Both the position numbers and the translations under genes were made by a program. Below are positions 24,601 through 38,005 of a stretch of 64,000 bases of DNA, piece after piece. The first letter of the stretch is position 1. Every line of letters starts with the position of its first letter. The DNA is taken from assembly GCA_024734555.1 (NCBI GenBank), contig JANPWX010000081.1:1328301-1392300 (forward strand), given 5' to 3'. This DNA comes from Trochalopteron elliotii. Its lineage: Eukaryota; Chordata; Aves; Passeriformes; Leiothrichidae. The notes beneath the pieces are model-generated. The model was given only the letters and a program-made list of their open reading frames with translations, did no database searches and was not told the origin of the DNA.

Positions 24601-27600
24601 CTCTTGAAAATGACTGAAGATTTTGTCCACAGGAATTGGATTTAATGATCTTTATAGTTACTGACACATCAGTCTTTTCAGAATCCTTTTTGTCTGTATA
24701 ATTAAATTGAAAGTTGGCACCAGGGAATCTCTGGCTCTGTCAGGTAGTATATGTTTTTCCTGGCCTAGAATGGAAAGACTGTACAGGCAATGAGGTATTA
24801 TTCTGCTTCAGTGGATTGGAGGAAAAGAAAGAGAGATTGATAGTAATCTTTTTGTCCATGGGTTGATTCAGTGTCCCATTCACTAGGCTGTTGTTCTTGA
24901 GGGCTCCTGTCTGAGGACTGTTTTCTCTGACATACTGTGTTTTCATGTGTCTGTTTTAAACAACATGCTATGTTTTTATGTAAATTGAGATCAAAGAAGA
25001 AAGTCTGCCTTTTTGTTCCACAGTGAAATTCCCTCCATTTTCCTCTCTTTGTAGCTGTTGGCAGGTCTAATTTGTCAACTGTGTGACCATACACCATTTA
25101 CAGTCCAGCTGCCGTGTAGATTTATAACAAGGTTGGCACATTAGAAGACACACAGACTTTTGCTCCTAGAATACTATTTGTTCATCCTAATTTGTCTATT
25201 TTCTTTAATCATTATTTCTTCATTCTATGCATACAAATATATAGGTATATGATCAAGAAATTATTATTTAGAAATGTGATAACTGCACAAATAGATGTTA
25301 AAAAAAGTGCTTGCTTCCAAATATCTTCAGAATGGATACAAAGAAAACTGAGTGATGGCAATGCCGTTGCTTTTAAAATAATTCTAATGCAAATTTTCAC
25401 TGAAGGGGAAGAATGTTTTTTACTCTGATAGAAGAGAATAATTTTTTTTCTGATTTATATAAAGTCTCCGTGAAAATATTTTCTAAAGAGATAGACTAAT
25501 AGAGCTGGTGGATAATAATAGAAATATATTTTTAAGCATTCTTTGCTATCAAAGTTGAAAAGATTGAAGAGAAGAAAACTCATCCATATTTTGGGAAAAC
25601 AAACTTCACAACTTCCCTTCAGATTTACAGTCAGGTCATTTCAGGATGACTACGGAAGCATGGAAATCAAGTCTCTAAATATTTATAAGATGTTAGCAAG
25701 CAATAATTGCAAACAAACATCACGTAGATATTTGTGATGACAAATCTTACATCCCTAGAATTTGATTTCTAAGCCGTTTTTTGAGAATTTACCATGCAAT
25801 GATTTTCCCTTTAGTACATAAAAAATGTATACAGGAAATTCTAAGTCATCTGGGAAAACAGTAAAACCTGTCTGTGCTCTTTTGAGCAGAACACTATTTC
25901 TAAAATTATGTATATTATGATGCACACATGTGCCATCTGCAGTGCCTATTCACTTATTAACAACTTGTTTTTAATCCCACAGTGTATTTTTATGTATTTT
26001 GACTGTATTAAGGACCTTGACCATTGACAACGAAGTGGGGCCTGTAATGGCAAAGGCAGAGTATTCATTCTGTTCCCTCACAGAGGAGTTAGTGTGACAT
26101 GATAAAGAAGGTTATGAATAGCAACAGAAGTTCTAATTCCTCTTGGGAAAATTGCTCCCTCTCCTCATGCATTTGAGAGTTTTTAGCCAACTAAAGACTG
26201 ACGAGAATTTACTGCCTTTCTCTGCCATAGCTGTGCTTATTCTTCAATTGGAAAGGTCTGGTGGGACTTTCCAAACCATGGTAGATCTTGAGGGTGACAC
26301 CACACAGAGAGGTGGTATAGAAATGTACATCCTCTTAAGCATTTCTTAGTTAGTATTGCTGGAGGAAAATGCTAGAAATGAAGTGTCTAGCATTTTATGG
26401 GCAGGGGAGGAACGGTAAAAATCCTTCTCTATTAGAATGACTAAAGTGAGACGTGTTGGAAATTGTGCCTCATAAAACTGGTAAAACATTGTGATTGTTC
26501 TTACTGTTATTTCTTTTATATTTTATTTCTAGATTTAAACAGTAATTCAGATAAAAACTCTTATGTCAGACAAGTAATTGTTTCTGCTTCCCTGGAGTTG
26601 GTCTGAACTACTGCATCTAGTCAGTTGTTCAACAACCACTGCTGTTTCGGGCTTCACACTGAGAATTGGCTCTGGTGTGATAAAGCAAAAACCCACACAT
26701 TCTCCTTTCAATGCTCTCCTAATTTTTCCCTTTGGAGCAGTCTGAATCTCTTCTCGGCTTTCATTAAGCAGGTCCTTCTTAAACTAAATAAATAACAATA
26801 TTTCTTGCTTTGTGGTTACTAGATTGTCCCTTTGTGACGATCAAGAACTTACATGTATGGAAAGGCCTGCTAAAATGCTCAAATTTTATAGAAGCAAGAT
26901 TATTAAATCCTTTATAAGGATGTAGAATTTTATTGATCTTAAACACAGTCTGAAGACTGTTGTATAGTAAAAAATATTATTAGAGTAGCCTTGTAGTAAC
27001 ACGACATACTGAAAAAAAGTTCAAGACAAGTGGTTCACAGCATCTACTCAAGACAAATACAGTAAAAATATTAAAGATCTCAAGAGATATGCCAAACAAC
27101 TCTCTGCTTTAAGTTGCTGTGGTAAATGTAATTTTATATGAAAGGGGTTTGTGATTTGAGATTTGGGTTTGTGATTTATGTTGTAATTTATGTAATTGTC
27201 TTAATTACAGAAGTCCAAAATGTACTGAATATTAGCCAAATTTCTTTATTTCCTTTGCCCTTTTGAAGGAATTTCAGTAAAGTGAGCTTCACTTTTAAAC
27301 CCATTTTCTTGCAATGACATTTGTCTTACATTTACACTTACGTTTCATCAGACAGGAGGTCTGTTTATCATCTAAGAATATTTAGATGTTCCATTGTCAG
27401 GCTATTCCATTATGAATATCTTCAATCCCATAATTCTTCCCATGACAAAGGTAAGAATAAATACTGGAAAACATTTAATTCACATGTTAAAAGGAAGGGT
27501 GAGTAGGGGGGAAAATTAGTTTGCGCAGTTACAAATAATGAAGAAGAGAGCTGTCCAGAAGAGGAAGAGACTCCTGCTCCTGTCAGTTTTGGTCTAAAAA

Positions 27601-28109
27601 GACCTTTGGAGGCCTGGAGATAATGGACAAAAAGAAAAGCCTTTTTTCAAGGTCTAGTGGATGCTTTTTATTTGTCAACAGTAGAGCAATGTGTTAAAGA
27701 GAGTGCTGACATCTTGTTATTTGAAATCTTTGTTCGTGTCCCTTAGAGGTTCTCACTGTCATCAGATCATTGCCCTCCTCCCCAGCACAAAAACTCTTAA
27801 TAGGGGACTGACTGACCATCTGTAAAGCAGTTAGAATGTTTTATTCCAGCTGGGAGGGGTTTCATATTGTTGTGGTTTCATGATCTGAGGTTCAATGCCT
27901 TGACATTTTGTAGATGGATCTAACAAATTGATGAGAACTAACAGAAGGTAAAAAGGCAAAACCAGTTAATTAATAAAATAGAATATGTGCTGCATAGTTG
28001 CTAACCAGAGGTAGAAATGTAAACACTGATGTTACAGATCTAAAGATGTATATTTAGCCCTTACTAGACTTACCAGTCTTTTTTTCCCATATTTTGCTTA
28101 AAATCTTAC
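18641..28109. other. Long unassigned AT-rich stretch
   Basis: About 9.5 kb without a recognisable gene, CR1 or LTR. Small A-runs occur at 19626-19639 and 20138-20151. A three-unit imperfect tandem repeat with a 21-bp period lies at 23522-23577. All open frames are below 100 codons and lack domains. The stretch would fit an intron or gene desert. Conserved non-coding elements may be present but cannot be judged without a second genome. Confidence 0.6.
23522..23577. repeat. 21-bp imperfect tandem repeat, about 2.7 units
   Basis: Units begin at 23522, 23543 and 23564 with 'ttatactga', 'ttatagtga' and 'ttatactga', and the first two full units share most of the remaining bases. A local slippage duplication is the simplest explanation. 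Confidence 0.75.
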
Positions 28110-28172
28110 TGTGTGTATGTGTGTGCATATGTATACATGTGTATATGTATACGTATGTATGTATATGTGTGC
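28110..28172. repeat. (TG)/(TA) mixed microsatellite
   Basis: An alternating pyrimidine-purine tract of TG, TA, CA and CG steps with interspersed ATGTATAC-like words. It begins as TGTGTG and ends in TGTGTGCAT. It could adopt left-handed helix structure and is likely length-variable. Confidence 0.9.
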
Positions 28173-29361
28173 ATAAATTAAATTTTATCAATCTATATTA
28201 GCCTTTTACAACTATTTGAAGCAGTCTAATGATCCCAGTGTTCTTCAAAGTGTTGCCAAGGGTCCCAAAACCCCAATTACTTCGTCCATGTGGCAGCTAA
28301 AGTGAAGGCTTTATTGTGTTTTGGTTCTTATCTGTAAAAAGACTCTTAAACCTCCTTTAACCTCCCTGAAGATGTTTTAACCATCCCAGAATATGGGATA
28401 AGACTTCAAAATGAGACTGTTTTCAGAGCTTTACTTCTTGCAGCTATTAAAGATAAAATCTAAAGCTCAGGAGAGGAAATATGTTATGATAAAAGAACAG
28501 AGGGCTGACATTTAGTGTGATTTTAGGTCTTTCTCCTCAGAAGGTTAGTCATTTTACTGTGAGGCTCAGTGTACTCACACAGGTTACATACTGAGTCCAA
28601 CTGTATGAAACACAAAAGTCATCTTGTTTTACACTTGTCATGTAAGCTTGGTAGTTAAAACGCCTGGTAAAAGTCATGAGTCTGTACAATCCATAAGAGT
28701 TCCACTAATTTCTTACAGACTTTACAAGTGGCATAATACTCATTTCCCAGTTCCCGCTCTCATTTTTCAAGGAACACTATATTAGTATGATAAAGGTATA
28801 TCTCTATCTGGAATTTCTTATTGCATTAAGAAGACATGGGAGCTTTATATATAAGGAGTCTGTCAACATTGTGATGTTACTAATTGCTAAAGCAAACTAA
28901 TGAAGCATTCTGGATGCTGGTAAAGTCCTGAGGATTTTTTTTTTCTCTTCCATGATCAACCTACAAAATAAAGAGATTATACAAATAATAATAATAATAA
29001 TAATAAAAAATTAGTGGACTCTTCTAATGCGATCTTTCATCTTCCCTTCAATTTCTGCTTCTGGAAAAATATCCTTCTAAAATCATTAATTTCCTTCAGA
29101 GCACATGGTATGCAGTTATACAGCATATTCAGTAAGAATTTTTTCACAATTGGAGAAGTCTTATAAATTTGGAACTTGCTGTAGGTGGGTAGATTTTGTA
29201 AGACATTAGGTACACTCAGTGTTGTGTTCTAACTCAAAATGACATGAAAAATTTATTTAAAGCTCAAGAACCTGTCTAAGTTCTGTGACTTAAAACTGTC
29301 ACCACAGTAAGTCTTAATTAAAACATGCTGATACTTTACTTGTTCATACTGCAAACCCTCA
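28173..29361. other. Unassigned sequence with a short (AAT)n repeat
   Basis: No gene is recognised. A pure (AAT)n run of about seven units lies at 28984-29006. Confidence 0.6.
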
Positions 29362-29563
29362 GTCATAGAATCATAGAACATCCTGGGTTGAAAAGCAACC
29401 CTTAAGGATCACTGAATTCACCTCCTGGCCCTGCACAGGACAGCCCCAAAAATAGCACCATGTGCTGAAAGTGTTTTCCAAGAATTTCTAGCAGTCTGTC
29501 AAGCTTGGTCATCGTGATCACTCCCCTGGGGAGCCTGTTCCTGTGCCCAGCCACCCTCTGTCT
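29362..29563 (-). mobile_element. CR1 LINE 3'-end fragment, reverse orientation
   Basis: It opens with 'catagaatcatagaa', the reverse complement of the CR1 3' terminal octamer repeat. CR1 antisense words follow: 'aaggatcactgaattca', 'ctggccctgcacaggacag', 'caccatgtgctgaa', 'ggggagcctgttcc' and 'cagccaccctctg'. The copy stops near 29563 by 5' truncation. No coding sequence remains. Its words match the tails at 5182 and 38713 more closely than those at 46423 or 60500, so at least two CR1 subfamilies are present. Confidence 0.93.
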
Positions 29564-32378
29564 GATTTTTTTAGCTTTAGCTCAGAAAATTATTAAAAAT
29601 TTCTAGTTTGAACCTAAATTATGACAATGAATTAAGGAACCTTGCTATTGTTTCCTGCAGAGCTCTGCTGAGTGTGATGTTTGTAGGAATACCTTACAGC
29701 TTCACGAGCCTGATAAACGTAGCAGGTTAGATGTGACTGGTCCTTAGTGCTACACTTCCAGAGAAACAGTCTTGTTAGAGACTTGGCTGTTATATTTCTT
29801 CAGCTATGAATGGAGCTGATGCAAGCCGTGGTTGTCACAGAAATTTCTTAATGGGACTAGAAGAATTGTGTGCGTCCCTTCACTTCCCTTCCCGGTCCTC
29901 TCTCTCCACAGTTGGGTCGAAGGTTCTCAGTAGGCTAAGAAGATAACAGGAGAGGAAGACAGCAGAAATTATTATTTAATGAGTGTAAGCTTCATAGTCT
30001 TCTCCAGGTATTAACAGGTGAGTAACGCACAAAGTACACCTGAGGTTTATAAGTGATAAAATTTGAAAGAAAACATAAACCAGAAAAATATGAGTTATCA
30101 CAAGAAAAAAAAAAAAAAAGAAGACTGAAGAAATTATTTTCAATCATTTTGTGGATGGGTATTTTGAACTATGTCTCTTAGTCCTGTGGTCTCAAATTTT
30201 ATTAGGTCCTCAGAAGAAGTGAATAATTTTCAATACAAGCTGTACTATTTTTTAGCTCCTAAGACAGCATTTCCTGTTCAAAAGTGACTCTCATCCAAAA
30301 GTGTTTCCTAATTCGGTATTTTTGGGTTTGCATATTTGCTGCATATCATTGACTTTCAGCTCAAAGCTGTTTGAATTAGCACTTGATATTATGAAGTTTT
30401 TAAACTGTTTTCCCTGCAGAGAAACCAAGACAAAGTCCTGCTGTGTTCTGACTTGTTTTGCAATGCAGTTCATTGTACTAACCTGGAACGACTGGTATCG
30501 TGTTTAATGACTAGCTATAGATGCAGACATACATTTTTTTGTTCAAAGTAATGTTCCCCTCCAAGAGTTTCACTTTTTTTCTGGGTTTTCTCTTGGGGAA
30601 GGGAAGCATGATTCAAAATAAATTGTAGGGTTCCTCCTTTTGCATGGAAAACTGCAAAACCTTGTGACAGATATAGATAAAAAGCCAAATTACCGTTCTG
30701 TTTCAAATTCAGAACATTTTTCTTTAAATTATGTTCCCACTCTTCTTGTTGCTGTCAGTAATCCTGCACAGTTTAAACTGAGGTCAGAGTTTTGCTTTAC
30801 CACTCATAAAACATGAGAGGTTCCAGCTGTCTTTCACATCAGCAAATTGGCTATGCAGGGCCATTAGAAATCAACAGGAAAAAAAAGTAAAACTAGCTTA
30901 GTCATTAAACTGAGTGGATAAATGAAGATTCTATATTTGTCACACTCATTCAGAGGAACAATGTCAAATGTCAATAGATATTTTAGAAGTTGAATCACTA
31001 CTTTACAACTTGTTTAAATTTTAAAGCAAATTGTATGCTGTTTTAAGGACTTCAACTGGTTCAAGGGCTTGTCTGAGTTAAAGCAGCTTAATTGAGTTTC
31101 ACCATGTTAAACTAAGCTGATACGCAGTGCAGGACCTAATTAAGGATGTCCTACATAAGCAGTATCAGATCTTCTCCTTGTATAGTGTCTGTCACATCTC
31201 GTTTCTTTGGGAAAGAAATAAAATATTATTAGTTGTCACTTAATCAACTCCATAGATCTAGCTCAGCTCAGAGATGCTGAGAAGAATTTTCTTTTAGCTT
31301 ATGGATCTCCCAGTTCCTGTTAGCACTGTAAAAGATTCTTTATTTGTATGTTGCTCCCATATGGTGCTGCTGAAAGGTTTTTCTAAGCTTCCACAGGTGT
31401 AGAGGGCACTGTCCAACATCAATAGGCTATGTCTTTGTGGGTAAAGATCAGGTTAATAGTAGGAAGAGGCAGGATAAATTTATTTTCCTTCTATTCGATG
31501 CTGGTAAAACTTGGGGTATAAATAACTTGACCTATATATCAAATCTTTTCTGTAATTTATAGTAACTGTTATTTAAAGAGACTCGAGTTTGGATTCCCAG
31601 AAGCTGAAAAATAACAGATAAACTACTTTAAATACTTGGGAACTCATTTAATTTAAATCAAACCAGATTCCTTAAAACCCTAAATTGAAACAATGTTAGC
31701 TAAAGGGCTTTCATAAAAGGATTAATTCTGTGAGAATTAACTAGCTTGAGCCTAGGTGTTAAGCTCCTAAAACTTCCTGAACGGTTAGGGTGGGCTTAAA
31801 TACCTGAATTCATCAGTAATACCTTAGTTAAATAACAGCTCCCTGCTGAAGTGCCTTAAAGACATTTCAAAAAGAGAAGTATTTTCTCTTTAATTTTTTG
31901 TCATAATTAGGTCAACTTAATTAGAAGAACATTAAGTTCTCTGAGAAATTAGAAATCTGTGTGATTTTCATAGGCTGTCAGATTGGAAGTTGTATCTTTT
32001 GAAATTTTGGGTTAAAAGATTTGAAAGCATAAAACGCAGAAATATGGTAAGTAAGAACATGAAAAAAGAGCCTGCTAGATAAGACTGAGAAGATGTGGAA
32101 GATGAGAAAGTCAGATACTCAAGGCTATATTTGTAAGATATCTTTCTGTGGGTTTCTAGGGTTATGGAGTCTGGAAAGAGGAAGATCTTTTAAGCAAAAG
32201 TTTGGTACTGCAAACACCTAATAAGAAGATGAAAAATCCTGCAAAGTTATTATAGATAAGGAAAACAAAAAGGAAACGGTGTGTTAGAAACTGAACAAGT
32301 ATTTCAAATAAAAAATAGAAAAAGAAATATAAAATTTGTAAAACTGTACTTTATTAAATCGTAGAGAAAATGATCATT
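29564..32378. other. Unassigned AT-rich sequence
   Basis: No gene, RNA or repeat family is recognised. An A-run of about 16 lies at 30104-30119. Overlapping sense and antisense frames of 60-68 codons at 30291-30507 have no domain and are taken as chance. Confidence 0.6.
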
Positions 32379-32412
32379 TAAAACAAACAAACAAACAAAC
32401 AAACAAACAAAC
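32379..32412. repeat. (AAAC)n microsatellite
   Basis: About eight tandem AAAC units. It lies roughly 45 bases upstream of the 5' truncation point of the adjacent CR1 fragment. Confidence 0.95.
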
Positions 32413-32457
32413 CTAATATTTGTCTGAAACTGAATAGAATGAACTTTTTCTTTCTAT

Positions 32458-32670
32458 TAGGAAAAGTTTTTTCACACAGGGGTGGCTGGGCATTGAAATG
32501 GGCTCCCCAGGGTTGTGGTGACAGCACCAAGTTTGACAGACTCCAAGAAGCATTTGGATGTTTCCAGGCACATGGGGTGACTCCTGGGGCTGTCTTGTGC
32601 AAAACCAGAAGTTGCAGTTGATGATGCTTGTGGGTCCCTTACAGCTCAGGACATTCTAGGATGCTGTGTC
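32458..32670 (+). mobile_element. CR1 LINE 3'-end fragment, forward orientation
   Basis: CR1 sense words are visible: 'aggaaaagttttttcacac', 'gggtggctgggcattg', 'ctccccagggttgtgg', 'ccaagaagcatttgga' and 'acagctcaggacattcta'. It ends in a decayed ATTCTATG-type terminal repeat at about 32653-32668. Only the tail of the LINE is present. The overlapping 60- and 74-codon frames are not genes. Confidence 0.9.
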
Positions 32671-35600
32671 ATGCAGCAACTTTAGTTGTTGTTGTTATAT
32701 TAGCTGCAATGCCAAGAGCTGCGAATTCCAAATGTCTAGTATGAATTCTGAAGCATTTATGAAAAGTAAATCTTCATCAGTCTGTAATCATTAATTGAAT
32801 TTAATGAGATCTTGTTGTAAATTCTTACATAAACCCTTACATAAATTCACCGCAATACTCCAACCAGAGAGTTCAGCACTGTCAATCCATTTCTTTCAAG
32901 GCTTTGTGTTCACTAAGATCTTCAACAAATTATTCTCAAGCTCATTTATGCCATCAAGCCTGAAGAAGAAAGGCTCCATTAATCCTGAGTGCAAGGGTGA
33001 AACTTATTTGTATACACATGCAGCATTCTTTTTGCATTTTCTTGCATTCTCTTCTGAAGCTGTGTGTTTCATTGGCTTGAATGTGTGTTTGTGTATATAT
33101 TTATCAAAGGTGTTACATGTTTGGTAGTGGAATTATGAAACACTGCTTCTCTGTTGTACAATATAAGCTGTGGTCTTACAAACTGGAGTAAAATCAATGG
33201 GCCAATGAGAGATCCATTTGGAAAGAGAGGGGACAATGTGCAGGGCTTTTCTTGTTCTCTGTGTCAATAATTACTGCAAGAAAGGATATCAATTTACCAA
33301 CTCCCAGTCAGGATTATCAGACTTGGCTGCACCTTCAGTTATGCAAACAAGTGAGATCATAGGATCACCATTTATTTTTGACTCTCACAAAAAAACTGTA
33401 ATAGGGGAAACCTGTCAAAATCAATACATAGAGGCAAGGTAGCTTATTTATATCAAGTCACTCTACCATCTGTGTTTTCTCACACTTATGAAAATTATTG
33501 CTGTAGTCAAGCTTGGTGACAAAAAATACTTTTAATGGAAAAAATTACTGTAAAGCTATTATCTCTGACTTCATTGAAATAATTTCATAGGAACTTTGGC
33601 TTTATTATAATCCCACCTTCTCATGTTTAATATTAATTCCATTCTTATAGGTATGGAATGATCAGAGGTGAAATAATTTTGGTGAAAATAAGATCTGAGG
33701 TGTAAGTAGCTTTCAAGAACCATAGTTAAACCATGAAAAGAAAAACAATAAAAAGGTATTGTAACTTAAGTGCAGATGAAAATTAATCAGTTTCAGCTTA
33801 TTGAAAAGTTTGTCTTAAGGTTCCTCTAACTACCATTTAAATGAGGTATCACTTAAAAATATGGAGGAAACAACCAAAGTAGTCTCTCCAGCTGTAAGAC
33901 AAAATATTTCAGTGTTATTGTTTGACAACTTAAACATATTTGATTTGTAAAAACTAACTTAAGTTGATTAAAATTTTACTATTCATGATTACCATCATAA
34001 TTTGATGTGAAATTATTACATGTATGAAAATTAAATTGGGTTTTGTATATTTATCCCATTGCCTTCAATTTATGCTGCAGACACGAATCACTAGAAGCAG
34101 TAATAGCAAATAGAAGATTTAAGTTTAGGGTCTCTAATCTGGTACAATACATTTTTTCTGTCACTTTTTGGAATTCCAAAGAAACTCAAGTTCCTTTATT
34201 TGTATTTGTTAGCAGATAAACACTTAGCTTTGAAAAATCCAGATAAATTATGTTTTACCTTGTATGGTGAATACATTCCAATGTCTTTTGGTGTATTCTT
34301 GGTTATTACAGTTGGATAGTAAACTAATATTTTTAGCATTGTTCCCTAAATCTGATACCTAAGTTGAATATTTCCCAATTAAAAAATATTCTTTTTTGTT
34401 AGAATAAAGTGTTCCTTGATTATTTTGGCAGGCAAATAAGATCTGGGTAACTTCAGGCTGGATCTTATCGTTAAAATATTTTCAGCAGTATAGTATGTAT
34501 TAAAGGGTCAGATTAAATCCAGTGGATTAGTTTCTATGCAGAAAACTTCTCATTCCCAGTTTCATGCTGGGAGAAATAATATAATCTTACACAATTATAA
34601 ATATGTACTTGATTTTGCAAATAGTCATTTAGAGATAGATTTATCAAGTCTCTCAGCAGCTAAATGCTTCTATTTTGTCATATAAATTAGCAGTCTTATT
34701 TTCTGGAATGCTGGCAGCTGCCAATTTTCAATAGAAATCATTGCATAATTTAAAATAAAATTGAATATTTCCTTTATTGTTTATATCCCCAAACTGAAAG
34801 CATGACCAGTCATTAAATACCTCATTCTAAAACCCACTCAAACTGAAATCAGTTAGGAAACTTACACTAAATTCAATTGAATGAGAACCTGTTTTTAACA
34901 ATTTCTGATTACTTTGTACAGGATGCACAGTCATCTTTCATTTACATCTCTGCTGTACAGCTGACTTTTGGATCTGGCTTTCACAGTCTAACTGGTCTGA
35001 GTAGTTCAAATGTATGATATGTCATTGTCATATGTCAAATGTATGATATGTCCCTGTATTAAAGGGAGGGATGAACAGCACCCCATTGAGAGTTTAGAAC
35101 ACCACTTAGAAGGTAATTAATAAGTTTTTGTATGTCATCAAACTATTTTTTATCCATATCAATGAATTGAATAGATAATAAATTAACAGTAAATTAACAA
35201 ACATAAACAGAATTCTGTTCACCTCTTTATAAATAAGACTTTATCATGTAGAAAAAGTTAACCTACTACCTGCATCTACAGAATTTGCCATGCCCATCTT
35301 TTGTAACTCTTCATTGTGACTGGCAGCTCCCTGAGCTCACTTTTACTCCTTGTGGGTCAATCCAGTCAGGCAGTTAAAGATGGGGGTGCCAGGAATCCTC
35401 CCATCTGGGTTAATATATTTAAGTATGATAATAAAAGCCACAGGGAAAGGAAAAAAAAAAATAGTGCTTTGGCCAATACTCTGAGTAATGGAAATCTGTC
35501 AGAAAGGTTCAAGGGATATTTGAACAGCCAGAGTTCAAATTCAGATTGCAAAACCTTTTTTTTTTTTTTTTTGCCAAATGTTCATGTGCAGTAATCACAT

Positions 35601-37891
35601 GTATGTGAAGATGTACATTAGGAAGCTCCTTTTTTTGTTTAGCCCCTTCCCATTTTCACTTTCTTGTCAAAAATACCAGTAGGCCTCCACCTGCATGTAA
35701 GAGCAAATATTTCATTTCATCCCATATTCTGTTTATTTCTTTTGCTCATTCTGAAGAGAACTGTGTTAGGACAAAGGTTTATTTGTCATGGTTTTTTACA
35801 ATTGAATTGTATAATTGAATAATCTTTGAGAGCAGTGTTAATCTTGGGTTTTGTGTACCTGGCTAGAGCTAACAAGATAAGGATTTTCTCACAGACAACT
35901 GAAGGGATAAAGGACAACTTTGTTCCTAAAACTGTATAAAGAGAATCTCTCAGATCTTTAAACTGAATTCTGTAAGAGGTGCAGTGAGTTTTGACACAAT
36001 ACCTAATAATGGATATTGGTCACTTTATGGCTCATTTATACAAGTTCTGTTCATGTTTGTCCTGAAAACCCTGTTTCTCACAAAAATGACACCTAGAAAT
36101 TTGCATTTCAAAGCTAGTTATCAAATTAAAGAAAAAAGAAACGGTACTTGTTTCACATTTTAAAGTATGAAATAATGGTCCATGCATTGTTTATGACACT
36201 TAAAAATGATTCTGTATTTTTTTAATATTTGAAATTATTAAGACTATGAAAACAGATGAAACTGAGTTATATTCAGCTTCATGACAAGCCTCCTGCCAGG
36301 ATAGAGCTTTACTCCAGAGTTTTCAGCTGAACAGGTACAAAGACAAAGTTTTATTCAGCCATTTGTTTGTGTGGATCATTTGTGTTAGTATAGCTTTTGT
36401 AATAAAGGTCCTGAGTGTGTAGCACCATTGAAGTGCCCTGAAGTGTTAAGAAGACACAGTCCTTTCATTCTACATGTGAGGAGTGTTTTCTTTGATAAAG
36501 CTTTAATTAAGAAAGAAAAAGGAAAAAGAAGAAAAACAGCAATCAAACAAAAAAATATTAAAACCAAAAAACCCCTTAATGCAAGAAAGTTTTAAATTTC
36601 AGTAATAATTGCCTTTTGTTACAACTGGTGGAGGATATTTTTTTTAATTCTTCAGTTCAGTTCACTGACATCTACATAATAAATAATATGTTAATATTTT
36701 ATGATGATGGTAAATCAACTAATTCAAAACAAAACATTTCTTTTCATGTGCAACACTTAAAAAAGGTGTTTACTGTTGTTTTACTCAATTAAAAAATATG
36801 AGGCTTTATGGAAAACTACACACAGTGCATGATGATTATTTGTAACATCTAAACATTGCTGAACTTTTTTTAAGGGTTTGCTTATAACTTAACCAAACTA
36901 TTTTTAATTAATTGAACAGTACCAATTTGAGTCATTACATTTTAATGCTTGTGGCACAAAATGTGTAAACTGTATTTGCATTTGGGTTACAGATCTTGAC
37001 AGAAGCTGAAGTAAATACAATGGTCTCAGCATTATTTGTCTTGGTGTATTTATTCTCATTAGATATTTATCACAAACTTCAGGTAGCCACAGATCAATCT
37101 GTGTTGAAAACGTAATTACAAACAATTAGTTTTAAGCTAGGATGTACCAACCGGAATATTTTAATTCACAAAGCCTAATATTACACTACAGGCTGTGCAC
37201 TTGGGGTTTCATTATGTTTTTTAATTGATTTTTTCCTTATATTTATTATAAACTACTTATTCTCAAAAAGGAAGGAGAAGCTCTACTTATGCTTTTAATA
37301 TCTCCTGGCTATTGTTAGGGAAATTAAAATGTTTCCCTAAATGTTTTAAGAACCCTGACCCTAGAAGTCACAAATACTACAAGGCAGAGATCCATTAAGT
37401 GATAAGTGACATGCTAACCTGCTCGAGATTCTGATGCAAAGTAAGTATTTGGAGGGTCGTTTAATAATAATAACATATATTTTTAAATTAGCAACCTAAG
37501 AATTGTAATTGTGATTCTAATAGTGACTGACTGTGCCTTTACATCAGAAGTTTGTTCACAGCTGTCAGAAAGGCAGTTTTTGACTGGTTTTTGTCAGTAG
37601 TTACTCAGGGAAGCCCCAGCTTTAACAGAACTCCTTGGTGGAACACATTAAGTGAAGCATTATCAATTATATGGATTTCCTGAACATCTTGTTGCAATAT
37701 TTGGTGAATGACATACTGAAGAAAGTGTCTGTATTGGATTAATGAGGCACTTGTAACAGGGAAAATTTAACCTAGCAATTTTTAATTGTTCTGTTTAGTT
37801 TTAACCTAACTCCAAGAAAGGAGTCTAAAGAACTTATGAATATAATATAATAAAAAATACTGTGTGATGGATGACAAATTCAGTTTTTTTA
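32671..37891. other. Unassigned AT-rich stretch
   Basis: No gene is recognised. The 110-codon plus-strand frame at 32795-33127 has no identifiable domain or splice context. A 29-bp tandem duplication is seen at about 35007-35052, where the 17-base word starting 'caaatgtatgat' occurs twice. A T-run of 17 lies near 35556-35572. The 36.6-37.2 kb part is rich in TAATTA-like words but unassigned. Confidence 0.55.
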
Positions 37892-37942
37892 AATGTTGCT
37901 TTTACCCTCTACTAGAGCTGTGTAGAGGGTAAAAGCAACATT
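37892..37942. repeat. Perfect 21-bp inverted duplication (stem-loop)
   Basis: The arms at 37892-37912 and 37922-37942 are exact reverse complements over all 21 bases, separated by the 9-nt loop TAGAGCTGT. The arms are of mixed composition (a GCTTTTACCCTCTAC core), so low complexity does not explain the match. The likely origin is a template switch during replication. A transcribed hairpin is an alternative. Confidence 0.9.
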
Positions 37943-38005
37943 GGAAATATAATCTATGTTATATAGATTATATAATATAATCTACATTATATAGATAATA
38001 ATATA
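37943..38005. repeat. AT-rich tandem and self-complementary repeat
   Basis: Two copies of a roughly 30-bp unit beginning 'ataatcta(t/c)' follow each other. The first contains the small hairpin AATCTAT-gttat-ATAGATT. The tract directly abuts the 21-bp inverted duplication, so the whole 37892-38005 interval is rich in structure. Confidence 0.7.
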
